From Firmicutes bacterium UBA2598 (GTDB lineage Bacteria; Bacillota; PH28-bin88): 64,000 bases of DNA. Position numbers and translations under genes: made by a program. The stretch spans positions 1 through 64,000 of the forward strand of contig DDKM01000103.1 of assembly GCA_002339345.1 (NCBI GenBank). Direction: 5' to 3'. The stretch's first letter is position 1. The number at the start of each line of letters is the position of its first letter. Positions 24,785 through 33,453 of this stretch are shown in pieces. Under the pieces are notes generated by a model that was not told where the DNA came from, made no database searches, and saw nothing but the letters and a program-made list of their open reading frames with translations.

Positions 24785-25819
24785 CTAAGTATAAAGGGTT
24801 TCAAAGAGTTGCCGCAGTTGGGGGCTTTCCCGCAGAAGATTTAAGGCAATATCGGCATGGCGGTAGGCGTAGCCGTTCCCGATAATCATGGTTACATCCT
24901 TGCCTACTCCCTCCGCCCCCAAGGCGGCGGCGGTAAAGCTGGTGGCCATGGAGAAAAAATACACCGTTCCCCGGTCACGGGTAGCCAGAACAGACGCCAT
25001 TTCCGTACCTGGGATGTTAACACAGTTAATAGTTACATCGGCCATGCGTCCTCCGGTTACCTTGGCCACCGCCTCCATAACCGCCACCGCATCGGTAGCA
25101 CTGACCTGTAACACATGATCAGCCCAACCCAACTCACGCATGCGCCGACAACTCCCCTCACCGGATCCGATCCCGATCACCGTACCGGTCACTCCCGCCC
25201 GCTTGCGCGCCTCGTACATGCTAAGAATGCCGGACTTGCCGCCTCCACCGATGATCACCACCGTATCACCCGGCTGCACCAGTCTGGCGGTCTGGGTAGG
25301 CGCCCCAGCCACATCCAATACCGCCAGGGCCAGGGTTTCCGGCATATCGGGCGGGAGCTTGGCATAGACGCCGGTTTCAAACAGGATGGCCTGGCCCTCC
25401 ACCTCCACCTGGTCCCGCTCTAGGTGGACGGCATTGATCTCCTTGATCTTTAAGGGTGTCAGTGATAAAGAAACCAGGGTGGCGATACGGTCACCCTCTG
25501 TCAGCTCGATGCGGCTTTTCAGGTCCGGGCCAATGGCGGCCACAGTACCGATCAACATACCACCCGACCCGGTAGCCGGGTTGTGGTGTTTGCCGCGCTG
25601 TGCCACGATATCCAGCATGGTTTCCTTAATTTTTTCCACGTCGTTGTTGGCAGTCTTTTTGATCTGGGTAAAACTGGCGGCATCGATATTCAATACCGCT
25701 ACGTCGATGAGGATCTCGTTATCGTACAGTTCCATCCGGTTGTCGATCTTCCACGCCGCCTGGGGCAGCATCCCCGCCGGTTCAATGACGCGGTGTACTC
25801 CGTAAGGTGAACCCTTCAT
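24785..25819 (-). CDS. kdd: L-erythro-3,5-diaminohexanoate dehydrogenase Kdd
   Basis: A 344-residue NAD(P)-dependent enzyme that deaminates 3,5-diaminohexanoate to 3-keto-5-aminohexanoate. The N-terminus MKGSPYGVHRVIEP is the family start, and the dinucleotide fold shows GGGGKSGILSMYEARKRAG (residues about 190-208). The QRGKHHNPATGSGGMLIG segment is also characteristic. ATG start with GGGAG eight bases upstream. Second gene of the operon. Confidence 0.93.
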   Translation of the reverse strand: MKGSPYGVHRVIEPAGMLPQAAWKIDNRMELYDNEILIDVAVLNIDAASFTQIKKTANNDVEKIKETMLDIVAQRGKHHNPATGSGGMLIGTVAAIGPDLKSRIELTEGDRIATLVSLSLTPLKIKEINAVHLERDQVEVEGQAILFETGVYAKLPPDMPETLALAVLDVAGAPTQTARLVQPGDTVVIIGGGGKSGILSMYEARKRAGVTGTVIGIGSGEGSCRRMRELGWADHVLQVSATDAVAVMEAVAKVTGGRMADVTINCVNIPGTEMASVLATRDRGTVYFFSMATSFTAAALGAEGVGKDVTMIIGNGYAYRHADIALNLLRESPQLRQLFETLYT

Positions 25820-25861
25820 GCAACCCTCTCCCTTCAGGTTTTTTAATTTTTTGCCGAAAGC

Positions 25862-27115
25862 CTATACCGACCGGCGGCGTTTGAGGCGGTACAGGCCTGC
25901 CGGCTCCAGGCTGACCTGGCGACCGTGCATCAACTGGGCCGGGCCCACCTCGTCCTGGCCGGCCCGCTGCTGGCAGTACTGGCACTGGCAGGGCTCTATG
26001 GGATAATTGGGTTCGGTGTAGCGGGTGATGACTCCCTCGTAATTGCGCAACACGACACCCTGGTCCCAGTGGGAAATCAGGTACTGGGGCGCCACCGGCA
26101 CCTTGCCCCCGCCGCCGGGAGCGTCTACCACATAGGTGGGCACCGCGTAGCCGGAGGTATGGCCGCGCAGGGACTCGATGATCTCTATACCCTTGGCCAC
26201 CGTGGTGCGGAAGTGATGGATGCCCACCGACAGGTCACACTGGTAAAGGTAATAGGGCCGGACCCGCATTTTCACCAGTTCGTGGACTAGCCGCTGCATC
26301 ACACTGGGGCAGTCATTAATCCCCCGTAGGAGCACCGACTGGTTGCCCATGGGAATGCCCGCGTCCACCAGCCGGGCGCAGGCCTGGCGGGAATCGGTTG
26401 TAATTTCCCTGGGGTGGTTGAAGTGGGTGTTTACCCATACGGGGTGGTATTTGGCCAGCATGCGGCAGAGTTCGCCGGTAATCCGGTAAGGTATTACCAC
26501 CGGTGCCCGGGTGCCAATGCGAATGACTTCCACATGGGGAATAGCCCGCAGTTTCCTTAAAATATACTCCAACTTGCCGTCACTCATCATCAGGGGATCG
26601 CCGCCGGAAAGCAGCACGTCCCTCACCGCCGGTGTCTGCCTGATATAGTCGATACACTGGTCCAATTCGGGGATGGACCGGACCCGGTCGGTGGCACCGG
26701 CCATCCGCCGGCGGGTACAGTGGCGGCAGTACATGGCACAGCTGTCAGTGACCAGGAAAAGTACCCGGTCAGGGTAGCGGTGGGTTAAACCTGGTACCGG
26801 AGAATCGGCATCCTCCGCCAGGGGGTCGGGCAGATCCTCACCAGTCTGCAGCACCTCCCTGGCGCTGGGCACCGCCTGCCGCCGTATTGGGCAGTTCACA
26901 TTGCCCGGTTCCATCAGGGTGGCGTAATAGGGGGTGATGGCCATTCGGAAGGTGGCCAGGCAGGCCCTGATCCCCTCCTCTTCTTCAGCCGTTAAGGGGA
27001 TGATCTGTTTTACTTCCTCCAGGGTGGTTAGGCGGTTATGCACTTGCCAGCGCCAGTCCTGCCACTGTTCGGGTAAGACATTCTGCCAAAGGGCGATCTT
27101 GCGGTAATCGATCAT
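25862..27115 (-). CDS. kamA: Lysine 2,3-aminomutase KamA
   Basis: A 417-residue radical-SAM/PLP enzyme that turns L-lysine into beta-lysine, the entry step. The cluster cysteines are C126, C130 and C133 (CAMYCRHC); GGDPLM is the SAM glycine motif; the PLP lysine lies in APGGGGKVPV. The C-terminal C-x-C-x2-C (PCQCQYC) may bind zinc, as in the known enzyme. The chosen ATG (27115) has AGGAGG seven to eight bases upstream; the frame remains open for 71 more codons, but those look like leader sequence. First gene of the kam operon. Confidence 0.95.
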   Translation of the reverse strand: MIDYRKIALWQNVLPEQWQDWRWQVHNRLTTLEEVKQIIPLTAEEEEGIRACLATFRMAITPYYATLMEPGNVNCPIRRQAVPSAREVLQTGEDLPDPLAEDADSPVPGLTHRYPDRVLFLVTDSCAMYCRHCTRRRMAGATDRVRSIPELDQCIDYIRQTPAVRDVLLSGGDPLMMSDGKLEYILRKLRAIPHVEVIRIGTRAPVVIPYRITGELCRMLAKYHPVWVNTHFNHPREITTDSRQACARLVDAGIPMGNQSVLLRGINDCPSVMQRLVHELVKMRVRPYYLYQCDLSVGIHHFRTTVAKGIEIIESLRGHTSGYAVPTYVVDAPGGGGKVPVAPQYLISHWDQGVVLRNYEGVITRYTEPNYPIEPCQCQYCQQRAGQDEVGPAQLMHGRQVSLEPAGLYRLKRRRSV

Positions 27116-27527
27116 GTTAATCCTCCTTCCTACACAACAGTCATAGCAAAGGCCATACCAGGTATCCCCAGACGGCCAGGGGGTGGGGAGGTGTTTCACA
27201 ACGCGGGGCAGCGGGGATATACACCAAGCCGTCACCCAGGGTGTGGGGTTGGCATGGGGCTGGTATGGGGGCCGACATGGTGCAGGAAGGGTCGATGTCT
27301 CTGCACATTTTTCGGCACTCCTGCCCAATTCCGGGCGAGGGTACCGGAGCAGGGGCAGAAAATGCTTGCAGGATGTTGGGCACAGAAGGCATGGCCAGGC
27401 TGACGGGGAGAGAACCCGGAGGTGGTGTGCTTAACCGGTCCAGGGCCATAATAGCACATATCAAGAAAGTGTCCTTAATCGGGCCATGGCCATGTTCGGC
27501 GTGGGGAGAGAATTGGGGGAAATGCGC
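27116..27527 (-). other. Long G-rich leader/intergenic region before kamA
   Basis: About 410 bases with no supported gene on either strand. The minus strand is C-rich (the plus strand G-rich), unlike its surroundings. I looked for a lysine or cobalamin riboswitch and for a sigma-54 -24/-12 site and found none that match. One sigma-A-like promoter (27448-27475) would leave a leader of about 330 bases. Confidence 0.4.
27448..27475 (-). promoter_or_regulatory. Promoter candidate for the kam operon
   Basis: Minus strand AGGACA (27475-27470), 16 bases, TATTAT (27453-27448). The -35 matches four of six consensus positions. Weak support. Confidence 0.3.
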
Positions 27528-27548
27528 AAGGGGGGCGGTGCCCCCCTT
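27528..27548. terminator. Hairpin after the NhaC-type gene
   Basis: AAGGGGGGC and GCCCCCCTT flank a three-base loop, a perfect nine-pair stem 23 bases after the nhaC-type stop. There is only a poor T-run on the minus strand. Confidence 0.5.
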
Positions 27549-27570
27549 CGTATAACCCGGTCAGCTGTAA

Positions 27571-29142
27571 TTAAGGATTTGGGCGGGCTGTCTTTTCACC
27601 CAGCAGTTCTATGGTGTCCCGGTTGAGGCGGCCAAGGGCCAGCACTAGTGCCACCAGCACCGCCAGGCCAACCGCCAGGGCAAGTACCACGCTGGAAACT
27701 AACCCGGCCACCAGGAAACCGGCCAGTGATGCCACAGCAACGGTTAGGGCATAGGGAAGTTGGGTACGTACGTGGTCGATATGGGGGCATCCGGCCCCGG
27801 TGGAGGAAAGGATGGTAGTATCGGACAGGGGTGAACAGTGGTCACCGAAGATGGCGCCGCTGAACAGGGCCCCCAGGGCCAGCGTCATGTTGATGTCGGC
27901 AGACACGACCAGGGGCACGGTAATGGGGATCATCACAGCGAAGGTACCCCAGGAGGTACCAGTAGCGAAGGCCATCAGGCATGCCACCAGGAAGATGGCG
28001 GCCGGGACCAGCCACGCGGGCAGGTTGGCGTTGACCACTTCCGCCACGTAGGCGCCTGTACCCAGCTTGCCCACCACCCCGCCGATGGTCCAGGCCAGGG
28101 CCAGGATCAGCACTGCGCTCAACATGGATTTCATGCCCTGGATCACAGCGGTCATGGACTGGTTAACATAGAGCACACCCCTCACCCGGTAAAAGCCCAC
28201 GCTGATCACCAGGGTAATGAAGGCCGCATAGAACAGGGCGGTGATGGAGTCGGTGTCCTGGAAGGACTGGGCGATGGTCTTGCCTCCCTCGAAATAGCCG
28301 CCGGTATAGAGCATGGCCAGGACAGATGTGACCACCAGGATGAGCACCGGCAGAAACATGTCCACCGGCTTGCCCCTTTCCGATACATCCAGGTCGGCCA
28401 GGTCGTCACCGGGAGTGGCGATGGCCGCCGGGTCATAAACCTGACCCTCCATGAGCGCCCTTTTTTCCGCCCTGGCCATGGGGCCGAACTCCAGGCGGGT
28501 GAAGATGGTAATGGCGACCATGATGAGTGCCAGCCAGGCGTACAGGTTGAAGGGGATAGTATACAGGAACTGCAGGAACGGTCCGGTGGCGATGTTGTTG
28601 GCATTGAACTGGTCGGTCAGGATACCGATAATGTAGGCCACCCAGGATGAAACCGGGGCGAGGATGGTGACCGGGGCAGCTGTTGAGTCAATGATGTAGG
28701 CCAGTTTTTCCCGGGACAGGCGGAACCGGTCGGCCACCGGCCGCAGCACCGAGCCGACGGTCAAGCAGTTGAAATAATCGTCCAGGAAGATGAGAATACC
28801 GGCGCCAAAGGCCACGCCCTGGCTGCCTTTGCGGCTGTGGATGCGCTCCGCCGCCCAGCGGGCGAAGGCAGCCGACCCGCCCGAGCGGACGGCCAGGCCG
28901 ATGACACTCCCCAGCAGCAGCATATAAAAGACCAGCCGGATATTCCACGAAGGGTCACCCACTTTTTCGAACATTATGTCAAATGCCTGCACGAAAGTAT
29001 TAAGAAGATTGCCGTCATTCAAAATGAAGGTCCCCACCAGGATACCCAGGAGCAGAGAAAGGTAGACCTCCCGGGTGACAATGGCGAGGATGATGGCTAC
29101 TAAAGGCGGTAAGAGGGATAATATCCCATAGTTTTCCACCAA
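27571..29142 (-). CDS. NhaC-family transporter, probable lysine/product exchanger
   Basis: A 523-residue membrane protein with about 12-13 helices. NhaC-family landmarks are AGILIFLDDYFNCLTVGSVLRPV, IDSTAAPVTILAPVSSW and FGDHCSPLSDTTILSSTGAGC. NhaC-type carriers are regular members of lysine-fermentation clusters, where they probably move lysine or a product with Na+/H+; the substrate here is inferred from context. ATG start with AGGAGG upstream. It lies between the sigma-54 regulator and kamA, all on the minus strand. Confidence 0.85.
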   Translation of the reverse strand: MVENYGILSLLPPLVAIILAIVTREVYLSLLLGILVGTFILNDGNLLNTFVQAFDIMFEKVGDPSWNIRLVFYMLLLGSVIGLAVRSGGSAAFARWAAERIHSRKGSQGVAFGAGILIFLDDYFNCLTVGSVLRPVADRFRLSREKLAYIIDSTAAPVTILAPVSSWVAYIIGILTDQFNANNIATGPFLQFLYTIPFNLYAWLALIMVAITIFTRLEFGPMARAEKRALMEGQVYDPAAIATPGDDLADLDVSERGKPVDMFLPVLILVVTSVLAMLYTGGYFEGGKTIAQSFQDTDSITALFYAAFITLVISVGFYRVRGVLYVNQSMTAVIQGMKSMLSAVLILALAWTIGGVVGKLGTGAYVAEVVNANLPAWLVPAAIFLVACLMAFATGTSWGTFAVMIPITVPLVVSADINMTLALGALFSGAIFGDHCSPLSDTTILSSTGAGCPHIDHVRTQLPYALTVAVASLAGFLVAGLVSSVVLALAVGLAVLVALVLALGRLNRDTIELLGEKTARPNP

Positions 29143-29268
29143 AGTTTCACCTCCTGTTCAATTTAACACCGGGATACCAGGTTCACCTCCTTTCCGGCAG
29201 GGTTACACGGCTCCTGCCAACACCGCTCCTGTGCCCGTTTTCCGGCACCTGGTGCCTATTTTTAGGCA

Positions 29269-30843
29269 CTACTTCCCGGCTACACCGGCAGGATCGTCCA
29301 TGGGTAGCTGGCGCAGGCGGTACTGCAGGGTCTGGCGGGGAATGCCGAGCAGGGCCGCAGCACGGGACACGTTACCCCCGGCCTGGGCCAGTGCCTGCCG
29401 GATCCGGTCCGCCTCCACCCGGCGCAGTTCTACCCGCAGGGGAGGTTTATCCCCCCAGGTCCCCCGGCAAGGTGCCCAAAATTGGCCATCCCCACCCGGC
29501 ACCGGTGCCTCACCCCCCGGTGAAGGCGTGCCACCTGGGGCTGGCCCTCTGTCCCGGGCCTGGAGTGTTGGGTGGGTGGCTGCGTTCTTGGACTTTTCTG
29601 CTGGGATCACCGACTGTTCCAGGTACGCACGCAGGGCCGGTGGCAGGTGTTCCGCCTGGATGACCGGGGCATCCATGATATTCATGGCCCCTTCGATGGT
29701 GTATTCCAGTTCCCGGACGTTGCCGGGCCAGGGGTAGACCTGGAACAGTTGCTGCACATCAGCTGCCACCCCCTGCACGGCCATCCCCAGGCGTTTGTTA
29801 AACCGGGTGATGAAATATCCGGTGAGCAGGGGGATATCTGCCCGGCGCTCCCGTAAGGGCGGCATCTGGACCGAGACCACATTCAGCCGGTAGTAGAGGT
29901 CGGAGCGCAGCCTACCCTCCTGGACCTCCCTGAGGGGGTCGAGATTGGTGGCAGCAATCACCCGCACATCTACCGGCCGGACCACCCCGTCTCCCAACCG
30001 GCGGACGCTGCTTTCCTGCAAAACGCGCAGCAGTTTGGCCTGGAGATTGATATTCATACAGGTGATCTCATCCAGGAAAAGGGTACCCCCATGGGCAAGT
30101 TCAAATAGGCCCGGCCTGTTCTCCGCCCCGGTAAAACTGCCCTTCACCGAACCAAAGAGGATCCCTTCCAGCAACGCCTCGGGCAGGGCGGCACAGTTCT
30201 GGGCCACAAAGGGGGCCTCCCTCCTGGGCCCGGCATTGTGGATGGCCTGGACCAGCAGTTCCTTGCCGGTGCCCGTTTCCCCGTAAACCAATACAGGAGA
30301 GGTACTACGGGCCGCCCGCAGGGCAGCCTTCTTGGTGGCCAGCAGGGCCGGACAGTTGCCGATCAGGTCATCCATGGTGTACCTGGCCTGCCGGGCAGCC
30401 TGGTTCCCCTCCTGGGTCCGGCACAATTCAGCCTGCAGGTGGACGATCTGGCTGGCCAACTCGTTTACCCTGGTAAGGTCCTTGGCGATTTCCACTGCCC
30501 CTACCAGCATACCTTCAAGGAAAACCGGCAGGGTGGAGTTTACTGTGACCACCATTTTGCCTTTGAAGTTGCGAAAAGTCTGCTGGAGGTTGTATATGGG
30601 CTCCCGGGTCTTTAACACCCGGAGCAGGGTGCTGGTCTCCACCGTCAAGGATGGGAAAACTTCCAGGAGCGGCCGGCCGATTACCTCTTCCGGCTCCAAC
30701 CCCTCGTAGCTGCCTGCCACCCTGTTGTAATAGATGGTGACACCAGCGGCATCCACCACATGAATTCCCTCATCCACCGCTTCCATGATCACTGACAGCA
30801 GTTGCCCCATCCCTGCTACCCCGAGCCCGGCAGCAATGGTCAT
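29269..30843 (-). CDS. PAS-containing sigma-54 activator (RocR/KamR-like)
   Basis: A 524-residue enhancer-binding protein. Residues about 10-125 are a PAS sensor, 150-390 the AAA+ domain with Walker A GETGTGKE, Walker B GGTLFLDE and the sigma-54 contact loop as GSFTGA rather than the common GAFTGA, and the last 45 residues a Fis-type helix-turn-helix (GGNVSRAAALLGIPRQTLQYRL). Between AAA+ and HTH lies a low-complexity Gly/Pro-rich linker (GPAPGGTPSPGG and repeats). It probably controls the NhaC-type and kam genes. The stop codon overlaps a GTGCCTA-TTTT-TAGGCAC hairpin. Confidence 0.9.
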   Translation of the reverse strand: MTIAAGLGVAGMGQLLSVIMEAVDEGIHVVDAAGVTIYYNRVAGSYEGLEPEEVIGRPLLEVFPSLTVETSTLLRVLKTREPIYNLQQTFRNFKGKMVVTVNSTLPVFLEGMLVGAVEIAKDLTRVNELASQIVHLQAELCRTQEGNQAARQARYTMDDLIGNCPALLATKKAALRAARSTSPVLVYGETGTGKELLVQAIHNAGPRREAPFVAQNCAALPEALLEGILFGSVKGSFTGAENRPGLFELAHGGTLFLDEITCMNINLQAKLLRVLQESSVRRLGDGVVRPVDVRVIAATNLDPLREVQEGRLRSDLYYRLNVVSVQMPPLRERRADIPLLTGYFITRFNKRLGMAVQGVAADVQQLFQVYPWPGNVRELEYTIEGAMNIMDAPVIQAEHLPPALRAYLEQSVIPAEKSKNAATHPTLQARDRGPAPGGTPSPGGEAPVPGGDGQFWAPCRGTWGDKPPLRVELRRVEADRIRQALAQAGGNVSRAAALLGIPRQTLQYRLRQLPMDDPAGVAGK

Positions 30844-30937
30844 CCCCGTTTCCCTCCTTCACCACAGAATACTATGCAGGAAATGTGCCAGGAATCAGCC
30901 CTCCTCGGTGCATCAGCAGGAAAAATGCACAGAATTA

Positions 30938-31115
30938 GGATAGGGGGCGCGGCTGATCGCCGCCGACCCTCCTGCACCAACCTGGCATGCGGTTTTTGTT
31001 AATCGGGCGGGGTACCCACACCTCGCGGTGGACACCCTTGTCCTTGGCTTTTGGTTCCCACTGCCAAGGCCATAGCGGACTTTCACCGCCAAGCTATCGC
31101 CCATGCCGGGCACAC
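30938..31115 (-). mobile_element. Internally deleted group II intron relic
   Basis: The minus strand starts at 31115 with GTGTGCCCGGCATGGG, continues with GGCGGTGAAAGTCCGC, GCAGTGGGAACC, CAAGGGTGTCC and CGCGAGGTG, which I recognise as the conserved 5' part of bacterial group II introns. After about 130 bases it jumps to a domain V/VI-like 3' end (GGTGCAGGAGGGTCGGCGG, then GCCGCGCCCCCTATCC). Most of domain I to IV and the maturase are gone. It lies six bases beyond the acs terminator, a place such introns often target. Confidence 0.6.
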
Positions 31116-31120
31116 CCATA

Positions 31121-31159
31121 AAAGGCAGTAACCTGGAACAGTTCCAGGTTACTGCCTTT
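31121..31159 (-). terminator. Terminator of acs
   Basis: Arms AAAGGCAGTAACCTGGAAC and its exact complement are separated by one base, giving a perfect 19-pair palindrome, with TTTT on the minus strand. It follows the acs stop by 24 bases. Confidence 0.85.
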
Positions 31160-31183
31160 ATGGCCCAGGCCTTTGGCAAGGCT

Positions 31184-33136
31184 TTAGGACTCATCACCAT
31201 ACTTTTCTTTCAGGGTATTGACTACTGTGGGATCGGCCAGAGTGGTGGTATCACCCAGCGCCCGCCCCTCGGCAATATCCCGCAGTAAACGCCGCATAAT
31301 CTTACCACTGCGGGTTTTGGGCAGTTCGGCAGTGAAGAAAATGTCATCCGGCCTGGCCAGGGCACCGATCTTTTTGGCCACATGCTCCTTCAGTTCCTTG
31401 TTCAAATCCGGTGTGCCTTCAATACCTTCCTTCAGGGTTACGAAGGCGGAAACCGCCTGGCCCTTGATCTCATGGGTCTTCCCGATTACCGCGGCTTCGG
31501 CCACAGCAGGATGGTCCACCAGGGCGCTTTCCACCTCCATGGTGCCGATACGGTGACCGGAGACGTTGATGACGTCGTCCACCCGGCCCAATACCCAGAA
31601 GTACCCGTCGGTGTCCCACTTGGCACCATCACCGGTGAAATAGACATTTTCCCACCGGCTCCAGTATTGCTGGACATAACGGTCCGGATCGCCGTAAACG
31701 GTGCGGAGCATGGCCGGCCAAGGGGATTTCAGTACCAGGTAACCACCACTGCCAAGGGGTACCGGGTTACATTTCTCATCCACCACCTGGGCATCCACAC
31801 CCGGGAAGGGAATGGTGGCGGAACCGGGCTTGGTTAAGGTGATTCCGGGTAGCGGGGTAATCAAAATCATGCCCGTTTCCGTCTGCCACCAGGTATCTAC
31901 AATGGGACACCGCTCACCGCCAATGTATTTGTGGTACCACATCCACGCCTCGGGATTGATGGGTTCACCCACCGTGCCCAGCAAACGCAGGGAGGACATA
32001 TTCCGCCGCAGTGGCCATTCAGGACCCCACTTCATGAAGGAACGGATGGCAGTAGGTGCAGTGTAAAGAATAGTAACCTGATATTTCTCCACTATCGCCC
32101 AGAAACGGTCCCGGGCGGGCCAATCCGGTGTGCCTTCGTACATCACGGTGGTGGCGCCGTTTGCCAGGGGGCCATAAACGATATAGCTATGGCCGGTTAC
32201 CCAGCCGATGTCCGCCGTACACCAGTAAATGTCGTCCTCCTTGATGTCAAAAACCATCCGGTGGGTGGTGGAGACTCCAGTCAGGTAACCGCCGGTAGTA
32301 TGAACCACTCCCTTGGGCTTACCGGTGGTGCCGCTGGTGTACAGGATGTATAACATGTCCTCGGCATCCATGGGCTCGGCCGGGCAGTGCATGGGGGCTT
32401 GCGCCATCAGTTCATGCCACCAGAAGTCGCGGCCTTCCTGCATGGGGCAAATGGAGGGATCCTTTACCCGGTTCACCACCACCACCTTTTCCACACAATC
32501 GGCACCAACCAGGGCGGCATCGGTGTTTTTCTTGAGGGGAACCACTCCACCTCGCCGGAACCCGCCGTCCGCAGTGATGACCAGTTTGGCCTGGGCGTCA
32601 TTGATGCGATCACGCAATGCCTCGGCGCTGAAACCGCCGAATACCACGCTGTGGGGAGCGCCGATACGGGCACAGGCCAGCATGGCAATGGGCAGTTCCG
32701 GGATCATGGGCATATACATGGTCACCCGGTCACCCTTTTGTACCCCTAGCTCTTTCAACACATTGGCGAATTTCGTTACCTCATAATAGAGCTGCTGGTA
32801 GGTAAGGGTGCGGGAATCGCCCGGTTCACCCTCCCAAATGATGGCAGCTTTGTTTTTCCGGTTGGTTTGCAAGTGGCGGTCCACACAATTATATGATACA
32901 TTCAACTTACCGCCCACAAACCATTTGGCGAAGGGCGGATCCCACTGTAGTACTTGGTCCCACGGCTTGAACCAGTGCAGGTTTTCCGCCTGGGCTGCCC
33001 AGAAGGCTTGGGGATCTTTTCTGGCCTCTTCATAAATAACCGCATCCTTTACATTGGCCTGTGCCACAAAAGACTCCGGCGGCGAAAAGCGACGATCCTC
33101 CTGTAACAACGCTTGAATGGCGGTTTCACTATTCAA
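31184..33136 (-). CDS. acs: Acetyl-CoA synthetase (AMP-forming)
   Basis: A 650-residue ligase that makes acetyl-CoA from acetate, ATP and CoA. Motifs: YTSGTTGKPKGVVHTTGGYL (ATP-binding), WWQTETGMILITP, YFTGDGAKWDTDGYFW, and PKTRSGKIMRRLLRD with the lysine that is acetylated in regulated homologues. TTG start at 33136 with GAGGAGG seven bases upstream. The 317-base gap upstream holds a TATAAT (33281-33286, minus) without a good -35. With the symporter at 12346-14649 it would allow acetate uptake and use. Confidence 0.95.
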   Translation of the reverse strand: MNSETAIQALLQEDRRFSPPESFVAQANVKDAVIYEEARKDPQAFWAAQAENLHWFKPWDQVLQWDPPFAKWFVGGKLNVSYNCVDRHLQTNRKNKAAIIWEGEPGDSRTLTYQQLYYEVTKFANVLKELGVQKGDRVTMYMPMIPELPIAMLACARIGAPHSVVFGGFSAEALRDRINDAQAKLVITADGGFRRGGVVPLKKNTDAALVGADCVEKVVVVNRVKDPSICPMQEGRDFWWHELMAQAPMHCPAEPMDAEDMLYILYTSGTTGKPKGVVHTTGGYLTGVSTTHRMVFDIKEDDIYWCTADIGWVTGHSYIVYGPLANGATTVMYEGTPDWPARDRFWAIVEKYQVTILYTAPTAIRSFMKWGPEWPLRRNMSSLRLLGTVGEPINPEAWMWYHKYIGGERCPIVDTWWQTETGMILITPLPGITLTKPGSATIPFPGVDAQVVDEKCNPVPLGSGGYLVLKSPWPAMLRTVYGDPDRYVQQYWSRWENVYFTGDGAKWDTDGYFWVLGRVDDVINVSGHRIGTMEVESALVDHPAVAEAAVIGKTHEIKGQAVSAFVTLKEGIEGTPDLNKELKEHVAKKIGALARPDDIFFTAELPKTRSGKIMRRLLRDIAEGRALGDTTTLADPTVVNTLKEKYGDES

Positions 33137-33453
33137 GGCTTAACCTCCTCTACTTTTGGTGTGCGCAAAAGGCCTGCCTACCAAAAAAGACCTGCCTGGT
33201 GGGCGAATCCCTCCCCTCCCTAGAAGGTGAGTAGTACGCATGAGTTTTGGGAATATTTTGACATTAATTGTTATAAGAAAATTATACCTGAACCCAGGCC
33301 TTAGAAAAACCATTTTCCGGGCGAAGGGGGTTAATGAACGGCCAACGGCAGAATTTGGGCCATGAATGGCAGGGGGCTGTCCGTACAACAGCCCCCTGGG
33401 TGGATACCTATTTCCTTGGCCTTTTCAGCCTTGGATCTCATGGACCGGATCAC
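33137..33453. other. Intergenic region between acs and ppdK
   Basis: 317 bases without a gene. It contains the ppdK hairpin at 33371-33397 and a minus-strand TATAAT at 33281-33286 that may serve acs. A plus-strand TTGACA (33259-33264) has no downstream gene to drive. Confidence 0.5.
33371..33397 (-). terminator. Hairpin after ppdK
   Basis: AGGGGGCTGT and ACAGCCCCCT form a ten-pair stem over a seven-base loop, 57 bases after ppdK. No T-run follows, so termination is uncertain. Confidence 0.45.

Noticed and set aside
27116..27328. 71-codon N-terminal extension of kamA
   Set aside because: The SD and family N-terminus place the start at 27115; the extension is Pro/Cys-rich leader sequence.
27116..27570. 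Lysine or cobalamin riboswitch, or sigma-54 promoter, before kamA
   Set aside because: No conserved core of either riboswitch and no TGGC-N(8)-TTGC spacing was found by eye.
29252..29269. GTGCCTA-TTTT-TAGGCAC as a full terminator
   Set aside because: A seven-pair stem overlapping the stop codon with no T-run on the minus strand; too weak to list as a terminator.
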